A DNA stretch of 9,610 nt from Ruminococcus flavefaciens (GCA_004556875.1 SFFP01000056.1:1-9610), one strand, 5' to 3'. Positions 1-6,273 are shown, numbered from the stretch's first letter. Program-made: numbers and translations. Notes: generated from the sequence alone by a model not told the origin.

Positions 1-175
1 TAATGGAAGTCAACAAGTTTTCACCGAAAAACCGTAAGTTCGGCACAATAATCATGTTGTTACATCAAGCTAACAAAAAATATGTAAATTTTGACAACTG
101 ACTCTTAGTCAGGCAGTATATTTTTATTTTACTTTTACGCGAGTTAATCCAGTGCAACAAAAATGATATCCCTAC
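1..175. other. Noncoding left edge with two inverted repeats
   Basis: No supportable gene lies here. The stretch beyond the amidohydrolase terminator probably holds the upstream region of a minus-strand gene off the left edge. Two inverted repeats are visible: TTGTTA (57-62) with TAACAA (71-76), and CTGACT (98-103) with AGTCAG (107-112), the second with a 3-base centre. A perfect TTGACA at 91-96 on the plus strand stands 17 bp from a poor -10 (CAGTAT, 114-119), and the second palindrome fills that spacer like an operator. No plus-strand reading frame follows it, so a real plus-strand promoter is doubtful. Confidence 0.4.
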
Positions 176-215
176 AAAAAAACAGTGCCTCTGACACTAC
201 TGTCAGAAGCACTGT
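176..215 (-). terminator. Terminator of the amidohydrolase gene
   Basis: Two 15-base arms (182-196 and 201-215) pair with one mismatch (189 against 208) around the loop CTAC. Read on the minus strand, the stem is followed by seven T (complement of 176-182). It begins about 11 bp past the TGA stop at 227. On the plus strand the stem is followed by GG and six T (218-223), so it could also stop transcription coming from the left. Confidence 0.93.
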
Positions 216-226
216 GGTTTTTTCTC

Positions 227-1036
227 TCAAAGTCCGAGAAAATCCTTGAAGTTTGCGGCAAGTATTTTCTGATTCTCCTCTTCTGTGAAACCAAGCTTGA
301 GGAAGCGCATAAGCTCGTCCTCATGACTCCACATAGGGAAATCAGAACCGAAGAAGCAATTCTCAACGCCGTATTTCCTTATCATATGAGCCGCCTTTTC
401 GGGAGTAAGAAATGCCAGCGAACTGCTGATATCAAATCTCACATTGTCAAGGCCGGGCAGACACTGCTCTGCTTCTTCCCACTGCTGATAGCCGCCAAGA
501 TGTGCCGCAAGAAGCTGAAGCTTAGGAAAGTTATCGTGTATCTTTCTGATACGGCGAGGTGCGGAATAGTCATACCTTGCGTCACCGCAGTGAATGAGCA
601 AAGGGAGCTTTCCCTCAATAAGCTCATAAATTTTGAAAGCTTCGGGTGAGTCAGCATTGAATTTCTGAAAATCGGGGTGAAGCTTTACACCGTGAAGTCC
701 AAGCGAGAGTATCTGCTCGATATCTCCCTCTAAGTCTTCCGAGTCGGGGTGAGTAGTGCCAAAGCCGTAGAAACAGCTGTGCTGAGCGCACTCTTCTGCG
801 ATAAAATTGTTGATATTGTATGTCTGATGCGGTGTAGTAGCTGTAGAGCAAACAAGATATTTTGTTACCCCTATTTTACTTCCTGCCTCGATAAGTTTGC
901 TGCTTATTCCTTTATTATCCATTGGGATATCATAAAAATGTCCGATGTTAACTGTAGCGTTTTCTGCGATCTTTTCGGGAAAAATGTGCGAATGTGCGTC
1001 GATTATCTCATACCGTCCATATACCTCTGAATTCAT
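227..1036 (-). CDS. Amidohydrolase-2 family metal-dependent hydrolase
   Basis: The protein has 269 residues, a normal length for the amidohydrolase_2 TIM-barrel family (hydrolases and decarboxylases acting on small cyclic or carboxylated substrates). Visible motifs, numbered from the start chosen here, are DAHSH at 13-17 (N-terminal metal-binding HxH), GVKLHP around 116-121, LLIHCGD around 147-152, AAHLGG around 177-182 and FGSDFP around 229-234, whose Asp is the usual late metal or catalytic acid. No signal peptide or membrane helix is seen, so it should be cytosolic. Two ATG codons lie close together: AAGGAG at 1045-1050 is only 2 bases from the ATG at 1042 but 8 from the one at 1036, so 1036 is preferred. 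The gene is monocistronic, with its own consensus promoter and terminator. The substrate cannot be read from the sequence. It follows the radical SAM operon but is separated from it by a terminator, so a shared role is unproven. Confidence 0.88.
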   Translation of the reverse strand: MNSEVYGRYEIIDAHSHIFPEKIAENATVNIGHFYDIPMDNKGISSKLIEAGSKIGVTKYLVCSTATTPHQTYNINNFIAEECAQHSCFYGFGTTHPDSEDLEGDIEQILSLGLHGVKLHPDFQKFNADSPEAFKIYELIEGKLPLLIHCGDARYDYSAPRRIRKIHDNFPKLQLLAAHLGGYQQWEEAEQCLPGLDNVRFDISSSLAFLTPEKAAHMIRKYGVENCFFGSDFPMWSHEDELMRFLKLGFTEEENQKILAANFKDFLGL

Positions 1037-1066
1037 ATTCATCTCTCCTTAACCAAATTCACAAAT

Positions 1067-1095
1067 ATTATACTACATAAATTTTCCTTTGTCAA
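1067..1095 (-). promoter_or_regulatory. Consensus vegetative promoter of the amidohydrolase gene
   Basis: On the minus strand TTGACA (complement of 1090-1095) and TATAAT (complement of 1067-1072) are separated by exactly 17 bp, a perfect match to the sigma-70/sigma-A consensus. It lies between the terminator of the radical SAM gene and the amidohydrolase ribosome binding site, so this gene should be independently and strongly transcribed unless repressed. Confidence 0.9.
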
Positions 1096-1118
1096 TTACA
1101 AATAATTTATTACAGTAT

Positions 1119-1148
1119 AAAAAAGTGCAGAAGCTATCGCCTCTGCAC
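1119..1148 (-). terminator. Terminator of the radical SAM operon
   Basis: GTGCAGA (1125-1131) pairs with TCTGCAC (1142-1148), and an inner GC/GC pair closes around the loop TATC after one mismatch. On the minus strand the stem is followed by a run of six A/T pairs read as T (complement of 1119-1124). It lies about 20 bp past the stop at 1169 and separates this operon from the amidohydrolase gene. Confidence 0.9.
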
Positions 1149-1168
1149 CGTGTATTTTGTATTCATTA

Positions 1169-2242
1169 TCAGAAGAGTATATCCTTGAAACAGACAAGGG
1201 GCTTGTTGTTGTCAAAGTCCCAGCTGTGGTATGCGTCGCCGTGGCAGAAATCCTTATGCTCGCACTTTGAACAGACCTCGTTATCGTCTGAAAGGTCGCG
1301 TCTGAATATCTGGAATTTATTCTTCCAGACTTCGCTGAATCGGTCTTTGAGTACATTGCCCTGTACGAATTCTGGTCTGCGCTCGATATCGAGACAGGCA
1401 ATGATATCACCGTTAGCTGTGATGCTTGCAGTGTAAAGACCTGCTGTGCACAGATAGTACCAGTCGCGGACTTCGCGCTCATACTCCATGCCGAGATAGT
1501 GGCTGCAGCCATATGTAACAGGCTCACCTGCGATACGCTTATTTCTGATAAACTCAAAGATGGTCTTATAGTCATCGGGAGTGAGCAGAAGCTCGGGGTG
1601 CTGTTTAGCGCGTCCCATAGGCTCCATATTTATAACACGCCATGAATCTATATCTATCTCGTTCAATATCTTGTAAAGCTCATCAAGCTGTCCGATATTC
1701 TGATGAGTTACAACAGTAGTTACCTGAACGTTCTGGAAACCGCCGACGCGCAGAAGGCTCTCAATTCCGCTCATTGCCTTCTTGTAGCCGCCGGGAGTTC
1801 TTCTGAAAGCGTCGTGAGTCTCCTCAAGGCCGTCTATGCTTACAGAGATAGTTCCCATGCCGACTCTTTTAAGGTCCTTAGCAACGCTGTCGTCGATAAG
1901 AGTGGCATTGCTGGTCATTCCCCAGCTGAAACCCAGCTCATGGGCAGCTCCCATGATATCGAAGAATTCCTTTCTGAGCAGCGGCTCACCGCCTGTGATA
2001 CAGAGCATTTTTCCCTCTGTAGTCATATCTTCCTTAACCTGTTCAAGGAAGGTGCGATACTGCTCAACGGTAAGCTCTTCTGATTTAACGTCGCCGCAGT
2101 GGCTTCCGCAGTGGAGACAGTGCTCGTTGCAGCGCAGAGTCAGCTCCAGGAACAGATTTCTGAGCTTTGGCTCTGTCATAAGTCTTTTTCTGTAGTCTCT
2201 CATCTGTCCGAGATGAGTACGCTTCATATCAACACTGAGCAT
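1169..2242 (-). CDS. Radical SAM/SPASM enzyme, candidate XYG-motif splicease/maturase
   Basis: A 357-residue radical SAM protein. The cluster motif C38-x3-C42-x2-C45 binds the [4Fe-4S] that cleaves S-adenosylmethionine, and TGGEP (83-87) is the SAM-contacting motif. The C-terminus carries SPASM-type cysteines for auxiliary clusters: C265-x12-G278-x4-C283, then C324-x2-C327-x5-C333 and C351, with an extra C246. The usual CX3C cysteine after C333 is alanine (A337). SPASM enzymes mostly modify ribosomal peptides or proteins. The start at 2242 is supported by GAGGAG, which overlaps the end of the dockerin gene; one base separates the stop and start, so the two are translationally coupled. The gene is last in an operon whose other two products carry seven [A/V]YGP motifs between them. 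This makes them the likely substrates and suggests PlpX-like splicease chemistry at X-Y-G (inference). An anSME-like or cyclophane-forming role is the main alternative. The fold is certain; the reaction is not. Confidence 0.9.
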   Translation of the reverse strand: MLSVDMKRTHLGQMRDYRKRLMTEPKLRNLFLELTLRCNEHCLHCGSHCGDVKSEELTVEQYRTFLEQVKEDMTTEGKMLCITGGEPLLRKEFFDIMGAAHELGFSWGMTSNATLIDDSVAKDLKRVGMGTISVSIDGLEETHDAFRRTPGGYKKAMSGIESLLRVGGFQNVQVTTVVTHQNIGQLDELYKILNEIDIDSWRVINMEPMGRAKQHPELLLTPDDYKTIFEFIRNKRIAGEPVTYGCSHYLGMEYEREVRDWYYLCTAGLYTASITANGDIIACLDIERRPEFVQGNVLKDRFSEVWKNKFQIFRRDLSDDNEVCSKCEHKDFCHGDAYHSWDFDNNKPLVCFKDILF

Positions 2243-2243
2243 A

Positions 2244-3026
2244 TTACTTCTCCTCGGATATCATTTTATTCACATCAGGCTGTGTCTGAGAAATATCAGC
2301 CGTTGTGCCATAGGTCTTTGTGAAGAAAACAGACGGAGGACCGTAAACAGGAACTACCGTATCTGTTCTCGGGTCATACAGAGTCACCTCGCCGTCGATA
2401 TCGTCATACTTCTCGTCGGTAGTAGTAGTGACAATAACATCGTCCCCTCTGTTAGGCAGGTTTTCGAGGTCCTTAATACTTCCGAGCAGGTATCTGTTAA
2501 GGAGAACAAGGTCACCCACAGTGATATTGCCGTCCTTATTCAGGTCTGCGAAATAGCGGTTTATCTTGTCTGCATATTCATCGAAAAGTATAGCCTTTCT
2601 CACGGCAACAGCGTCAAAGATATCAACAACGCCGTCCATATTCGCATCACCAAGATAAACAGGTGCAGGACCATAAGCAGGCTGAGGCAGCATTGTTGTG
2701 GTCATATCAACAACGTCTTCCTGATAAGTCGAGATCACATTGAAAGTAGTTGCCGGTCCGTAAACGGTCTGAGGCATTGTAGTAGTTGTTGTAGTTAAAG
2801 TAGTCATTGGTAATGACAATGATGTCGTAGTCACTGTCTCGGACAATGATGTTGTCGGGGGCGGACCGTATGCACCGTAAAACTCTGCATACGCATCTTT
2901 TTCGACCTTGTTTCTTACATCGGGAAATGCAGATGGATTTCCCTCACCTGCCGATGCAGGCATAGCTGACATACTTGCTGCGGCAAATGCTGCGGCAGTA
3001 AGAACCGTGTGAATAGTTTTTTTCAT
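2244..3026 (-). CDS. Secreted dockerin protein with four XYGP motifs
   Basis: A 260-residue exported protein. A Sec signal peptide spans 1-26 (KK, a hydrophobic AAAFAAA stretch, likely cleavage after ASA). A dockerin-like pair of calcium-binding loops follows at about 126-182: G126-D-A-N-x-D-G and D161-x-N-x-D-G, each with a helix; the first includes AVAVRKAI and the second DLVLLNRYLLG. Dockerins bind cohesins in cellulosomes or on cell surfaces. The rest is not enzymatic. Thr-rich linkers (about 58-83 and 200-203) separate motifs AYGPPP (52-57), VYGPA (88-92), AYGPAP (117-122) and VYGPPS (227-232). The region 216-231 matches the repeat of the neighbouring lipoprotein. The ribosome binding site AAAGGAG at 3036-3042 is 9 bases from the ATG. 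There is no Cys, so thioether chemistry is excluded. I infer a substrate of the downstream radical SAM enzyme, modified before export and held by its dockerin. The physiological role is unknown. Confidence 0.87.
   Translation of the reverse strand: MKKTIHTVLTAAAFAAASMSAMPASAGEGNPSAFPDVRNKVEKDAYAEFYGAYGPPPTTSLSETVTTTSLSLPMTTLTTTTTTMPQTVYGPATTFNVISTYQEDVVDMTTTMLPQPAYGPAPVYLGDANMDGVVDIFDAVAVRKAILFDEYADKINRYFADLNKDGNITVGDLVLLNRYLLGSIKDLENLPNRGDDVIVTTTTDEKYDDIDGEVTLYDPRTDTVVPVYGPPSVFFTKTYGTTADISQTQPDVNKMISEEK
2334..2381 (-). repeat. Coding repeat LYDPRTDTVVPVYGPP in the dockerin protein
   Basis: Residues 216-231 align without gaps with the two repeats of the lipoprotein. They share the Y-x-P near the start, the Asp at position 7, the Val at position 9 and the VYGPP end. 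This is the only full repeat unit in the dockerin protein; its other three YGP motifs sit in Thr-rich or Pro-rich linkers. Confidence 0.75.
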
Positions 3027-3116
3027 GGTAGAACACTCCTTTCATATTTTCAGTGCTATATGATAAATGTCGTAAAAACGTCCGGTTTTTCGTTCTTTCT
3101 CTGAACTTTGTATATA

Positions 3117-3146
3117 TGCACAAAGGTATCACGCTTTCATTGTGCA
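3117..3146 (-). other. Hairpin between the lipoprotein and dockerin genes
   Basis: TGCACAA (3117-3123) and TTGTGCA (3140-3146) form a perfect 7-bp stem with a 16-base loop, starting 3 bases past the lipoprotein stop at 3150. No T run follows on the minus strand, so it is not a standard terminator. It could shield the 3' end of a processed lipoprotein message or tune the ratio of the two proteins. I found no convincing promoter in the 123-bp gap, so read-through from the upstream promoter is the simplest reading. Confidence 0.45.
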
Positions 3147-3149
3147 GTT

Positions 3150-3413
3150 TTACTTTCCAAAGCTTTCGGGCGGACCGTATACGAGCTGAACTTTGTCATT
3201 TTCGGGTCTGTATTCCTCTTCAGTCTCTTCTGCTTCGGTCACAGGAGGTCCGTAAACGTCCTGTACATCGTCCTTTGCAGGGTCATACTCAGTAACAGCT
3301 TCACTGGTGACCTCGTTAGTCGGAGGAGGTCCATACGCCATCTGACAGCTTGTAAGACCTGCTGTAGCCGCAAAAGCCGCTGCAATAAGCCTTGTTTTTC
3401 TTGATTTTTTCAT
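3150..3413 (-). CDS. Small lipoprotein with three YGPP repeats, candidate radical SAM substrate
   Basis: An 87-residue lipoprotein precursor. The N-terminus is MKKSRKTR followed by a hydrophobic Ala-rich stretch and the lipobox L20-T-S-C23, so signal peptidase II should cleave before C23 and leave a lipid-anchored protein of 65 residues. That mature part is acidic and has no other Cys. It carries AYGPPP at 26-31, just past the lipid-bearing Cys, then VYGPP at 53-57 and 78-82. The last two close matching 16-residue repeats (42-57 and 67-82). I chose the ATG at 3413 over an in-frame ATG at 3485 because AAAGGGGG precedes it at good spacing, the signal peptide begins there, and the -10 and -35 boxes lie inside the longer version. 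It is the first gene of the operon, ahead of the dockerin protein and radical SAM enzyme. It resembles a multi-site precursor more than an enzyme or binding protein. No family is recognised. Confidence 0.85.
   Translation of the reverse strand: MKKSRKTRLIAAAFAATAGLTSCQMAYGPPPTNEVTSEAVTEYDPAKDDVQDVYGPPVTEAEETEEEYRPENDKVQLVYGPPESFGK
3168..3215 (-). repeat. Coding repeat EYRPENDKVQLVYGPP (lipoprotein unit 2)
   Basis: Residues 67-82 of the lipoprotein. Nine of 16 positions are identical to unit 1 (Y, P, D, V, Q and VYGPP among them), and the two Tyr-Gly sites are 25 residues apart. Only five residues follow it before the stop. Confidence 0.8.
3243..3290 (-). repeat. Coding repeat EYDPAKDDVQDVYGPP (lipoprotein unit 1)
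   Basis: Residues 42-57 of the lipoprotein. This is the same unit as at 3168-3215 and as the dockerin-protein unit at 2334-2381. The shared pattern is Y-x-P at positions 2-4, D at 7, V at 9 and VYGPP at 12-16. Confidence 0.8.
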
Positions 3414-3443
3414 TGATTTGCCCCCTTTCGTATACTTAATTTT

Positions 3444-3472
3444 ATTGTACCCTATATAAAGCCGTTTGTCAA
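3444..3472 (-). promoter_or_regulatory. Promoter of the lipoprotein-dockerin-radical SAM operon
   Basis: On the minus strand TTGACA (complement of 3467-3472) lies 17 bp from TACAAT (complement of 3444-3449), a near-perfect sigma-A promoter. It sits between the rodA terminator and the lipoprotein ribosome binding site, so the three-gene unit is transcribed separately from the cell-wall genes upstream. Confidence 0.87.
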
Positions 3473-3483
3473 GATATACAGGC

Positions 3484-3517
3484 AAAAAAAGCTCCCCTGC
3501 ACATTCGGCAGAGGAGC
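3484..3517 (-). terminator. Terminator of the membrane protein-comM-rodA unit
   Basis: Ten-base arms GCTCCCCTGC (3491-3500) and GCAGAGGAGC (3508-3517) pair with one mismatch around a 7-base loop. On the minus strand the stem is followed by seven T (complement of 3484-3490). It starts about 8 bp past the rodA stop. Confidence 0.93.
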
Positions 3518-3524
3518 GGTATTT

Positions 3525-4679
3525 TTATTCATCTTCTTCGTCGTAGAAAACGTTGTAATTCACAGCGCGGTGACTATACGTGCTGAGGACGAGTCCGATA
3601 ATGGCATACATACTAATCATAGCCGTACCGCCTGCACTGAGGAATGGCAGCGGAACGCCGATAACAGGCGCTACTTTCAGCACCATGCCGATATTCATGA
3701 TACAGTGTGAAAGGATAAGTCCGAAAGCACCCATGCATATGAATTTTCCCAGGTGATCTCTGCAAACGCGGCTGTCACCGAATATTTTAAGGCAGATATA
3801 CGCAAGGATTATGATTATACCGATAGAACCCACAAATCCGAAAACTTGTCCCAGATAAGTGAAAATAAAGTCGTTGTGTATCTCAGGAACAGAGATATAA
3901 TCCTCAGGCTTGCCGAAAAGTCCCTTTCCAAAGACTCCGCCCGATTTGAGTGCCGCAAGTCCAAGATCCTGCTGATACTCGATATATTCGGGGTCTGTAC
4001 CGGGGTGGAAGAGTATGAGGATACGCTTTTTGTGGAACTCACTGAGGACGAAAAACCACATTCCCGCAACTCCTGCGGCTATAACGAAAGGTGCAGCAAC
4101 AAGGTATTTCCATGATATCTTTGCCGAGCAAATCATAAATGCAAAAATAGCCGCAAATACGATAGCTGTACCGTAGTCGCCCTGCAAGCCGACAATGCCA
4201 ATGGGTATCATGCCGTGTATGATTATCAGCAGCATATGCAGCGGCTTGTTCATCTCCTCCTCATCACGGGAAAGATGATATGCGAAAGTGAGTATGAACG
4301 CCAGTTTCAGCACCTCAGACGGCTGAAACTGTATAAATCCGAGATTGAGCCACGCCTGGTCATCTGCGCCCTCTCGCCGATATCCCAGCGAAGTAAAGGT
4401 CAGCGCCATAAGTCCCAGAGCGGCAGGCACGAATATGAACCATAGCTTTACAAGCTTGCGGTAGTCGAAGAACGAGATTATGACTGCCGCCACAACACCT
4501 ACCGCCATAGAGAACAGCTGTGTTTTCCAGTAACTTGATCCCACAGTCTCAAGCACCTTTGTCTTTGTGATAGAGTATATCAGCAGCGAGCTTATTGCCG
4601 CGCAAAGCGTTACTGCAAAAAGCAGTCCGCCGTCAATGCTGTGCTTGCCCGAGGGTAATTTTTTGAATGCCGATTTCAT
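3525..4679 (-). CDS. rodA: RodA-type SEDS peptidoglycan polymerase
   Basis: A 384-residue integral membrane protein of the FtsW/RodA/SpoVE (SEDS) family. These enzymes polymerise lipid II into glycan strands together with a class B penicillin-binding protein. Visible family signatures are W110 and FQPSEV (118-123), LQGDYGTA (165-172, normally QPDLGTA, so a Gly replaces the usual Pro), the loop ending in PEIHNDFIF (265-273) and PLPFLSAGG (343-351). About ten hydrophobic segments can be seen. His-x-Asp-Phe-Ile-Phe favours RodA over FtsW, which usually has ESDFIF, but a SpoVE or FtsW paralogue cannot be excluded. Length is normal for RodA. I chose the ATG at 4679 because AAGGAG stands 5 bases upstream and the family-like N-terminus begins there; an in-frame ATG at 4772 would lie inside comM. 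It is downstream of comM with a 67-bp gap, and a weak promoter may lie in that gap. Confidence 0.9.
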   Translation of the reverse strand: MKSAFKKLPSGKHSIDGGLLFAVTLCAAISSLLIYSITKTKVLETVGSSYWKTQLFSMAVGVVAAVIISFFDYRKLVKLWFIFVPAALGLMALTFTSLGYRREGADDQAWLNLGFIQFQPSEVLKLAFILTFAYHLSRDEEEMNKPLHMLLIIIHGMIPIGIVGLQGDYGTAIVFAAIFAFMICSAKISWKYLVAAPFVIAAGVAGMWFFVLSEFHKKRILILFHPGTDPEYIEYQQDLGLAALKSGGVFGKGLFGKPEDYISVPEIHNDFIFTYLGQVFGFVGSIGIIIILAYICLKIFGDSRVCRDHLGKFICMGAFGLILSHCIMNIGMVLKVAPVIGVPLPFLSAGGTAMISMYAIIGLVLSTYSHRAVNYNVFYDEEDE

Positions 4680-4712
4680 TGTTTCTCCTTTTTGTATCTT
4701 TTTCTTTTTAAT

Positions 4713-4747
4713 TTTATACTGCAATGGTTGGTGCAGCTTCAAGCTGC
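4713..4747 (-). promoter_or_regulatory. Possible rodA promoter with palindrome at the comM stop
   Basis: On the minus strand TTGAAG (complement of 4737-4742) and TATAAA (complement of 4713-4718) are 18 bp apart, an acceptable but not strong promoter. The -35 lies inside a 15-base palindrome, GCAGCTT-C-AAGCTGC (4733-4747), that touches the comM stop codon. No T run follows, so it is not a terminator. It may be an operator or chance. Confidence 0.35.
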
Positions 4748-6273
4748 TATTCAGACCAGTATTTGCGGTCAAGGCTTCTGAACTGTGCCGCTTCTGCGAC
4801 GTGCTGTTTCCTTATGACCTCAGAACCGTCGATATCAGCGATAGTCCTTGACACCTTTAGTATGCGGTCATAGGCTCTCGCACTGAGTCCCAGCCTGTCA
4901 AAGACGTTTTTCATAAGAGTTTCCGCAGCATCGTCCATAGGACATAATTCCTGCAATTTATCGGGAGTTATAAGCGCATTACAGGTTATTCCCGTACCCT
5001 TGAAGCGCTCCTCCTGTATAGCTCTTGCAGCTATTACGCGCTTGCGTATCTCTGCAGAGCTTTCCTCTTTAGCCTTTGAAGAAAGGTCACCAAACTCCAC
5101 AGGAGCGACCTCGATATGCAGGTCAAAGCGGTCAAGCAGCGGTCCTGATATCTTTGAGAGATAGCCTGCCACCTTATTTTTGGGGCAGATGCACTTGCGC
5201 TTAGGGTGTCCGTAATATCCGCAAGGACAAGGATTCATAGCGCCTATGAGCATAATTGTACATGGATAAGTAACCGTACCCGATGCACGGGCGATAGTCA
5301 CCTTTCTGTCCTCAAGGGGCTGACGGAGTATCTCCAGTGTTTTGCGGTCAAATTCCGCAAGCTCATCAAGGAAAAGCAGTCCGTTATGTGCGAGTGAGAC
5401 CTCTCCCGGATGAGGAACAGTGCCGCCGCCTGCCAGTCCTGCGGAAGATATGGTATGATGAGGCGAACGGAACGGACGCTTTGTGATTATAGGGGTCTCG
5501 GGAGTAAGAAGTCCCGATATTGAATGTATCTTTGTAGTTTCAAGTGCTTCCTCAAAGGTAAGAGGCGGAAGAATTGAAGGCATACGCTTTGCCAGCATAC
5601 TTTTGCCGCTTCCGGGCGAGCCTATGAGCAGAGCATTGTGACCGCCCGCAGCAGCTATTTCAAGAGCTTTCTTAGCTGACTGCTGTCCTCTTACGTCTGC
5701 AAAATCAAGCACCTCGTTGTATGCCGTCTCAGGCGGAGTATAGTGTTCACAGGGCGTGAGCCTTTCTTCATTTCGGAAATGCCTTATAAGCTCCTCCGCA
5801 TTGCTCACAGCATAGATATCCACACCGTCAATAACAGCCGCTTCCTTTGCGTTATCAGCAGGCACAAACACCGACTTTACGCCAAGTTCGCGTGCAAGCA
5901 TCACCATAGGGAGCACACCGTTTATCCTGCGGATATCACCGTTAAGAGATATCTCGCCTATGAATGAACAGCCGTCAAGCTCCTCGCTTATCATGCGCAT
6001 TGCCTTTAGTATAGCCATAAATATCGCCATATCGTGAACAGATCCGCTCTTTTTTGTATCAGCAGGCGCAAGATTGATCATAACAGAGGCTACAGGGAAA
6101 CTGATACTGCATGAACGCAGAGCCGCACGAATACGCTCACGGCTCTCTTTTACAACGGTATCAGGCAGACCAACTATCTCAAACTGCGGATTGCCGCGGC
6201 TTATATCTATCTCTACATCAACGGGAAAGGCATTTAGACCGAATAGTCCGAGACTTGAAACCTTAGCAAACAT
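4747..6273 (-). CDS. comM: ComM/YifB-family Mg-chelatase-like AAA+ ATPase
   Basis: A 508-residue, full-length member of the YifB/ComM family. In naturally competent bacteria ComM is a hexameric helicase that drives branch migration of the incoming strand during recombination; in other bacteria its role is less clear. The order is typical: an N-terminal Lon-protease-like domain (about 1-170, with GLPDTVVKESRERI at 35-48 and the GEISLNGDIR region at 106-115), then the AAA+ core with Walker A GSPGSGKS (218-225), Walker B LLFLDE (299-304), the cysteine cluster C349-P-C351 and C361-x-C363, and DRFD (381-384) with its arginine. The C-terminal Mg-chelatase-like helical domain closes the protein. AAGGGGG sits 6 bases before the ATG. 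The start lies 11 bp past the stop of the membrane-protein gene, so the two are cotranscribed. No domain is missing. Confidence 0.95.
   Translation of the reverse strand: MFAKVSSLGLFGLNAFPVDVEIDISRGNPQFEIVGLPDTVVKESRERIRAALRSCSISFPVASVMINLAPADTKKSGSVHDMAIFMAILKAMRMISEELDGCSFIGEISLNGDIRRINGVLPMVMLARELGVKSVFVPADNAKEAAVIDGVDIYAVSNAEELIRHFRNEERLTPCEHYTPPETAYNEVLDFADVRGQQSAKKALEIAAAGGHNALLIGSPGSGKSMLAKRMPSILPPLTFEEALETTKIHSISGLLTPETPIITKRPFRSPHHTISSAGLAGGGTVPHPGEVSLAHNGLLFLDELAEFDRKTLEILRQPLEDRKVTIARASGTVTYPCTIMLIGAMNPCPCGYYGHPKRKCICPKNKVAGYLSKISGPLLDRFDLHIEVAPVEFGDLSSKAKEESSAEIRKRVIAARAIQEERFKGTGITCNALITPDKLQELCPMDDAAETLMKNVFDRLGLSARAYDRILKVSRTIADIDGSEVIRKQHVAEAAQFRSLDRKYWSE

Noticed and set aside
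185..649. Plus-strand frame of 154 residues
   Set aside because: It is antisense to the amidohydrolase gene, starts inside its terminator stem, and has no family-like features; the minus-strand gene has all the expected motifs.
227..1036. Amidohydrolase as a member of the radical SAM system
   Set aside because: It has its own consensus promoter and is cut off from the radical SAM gene by a good terminator. Adjacency alone is not enough to assign it.
3074..3090. AAAAAC-GTCCG-GTTTTT hairpin as a terminator
   Set aside because: The stem has one G-C pair and five A-T pairs, too weak for an intrinsic terminator, and it lies in a leader region between cotranscribed genes.
3414..3485. N-terminal extension of the lipoprotein to 3485
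   Set aside because: It would hide the signal peptide and overlap the -10 and -35 boxes, and the internal ATG at 3413 has a strong ribosome binding site.
4680..4772. N-terminal extension of RodA to 4772
   Set aside because: The extra 31 residues overlap the end of comM, encode Lys-rich filler, and include the rodA ribosome binding site.
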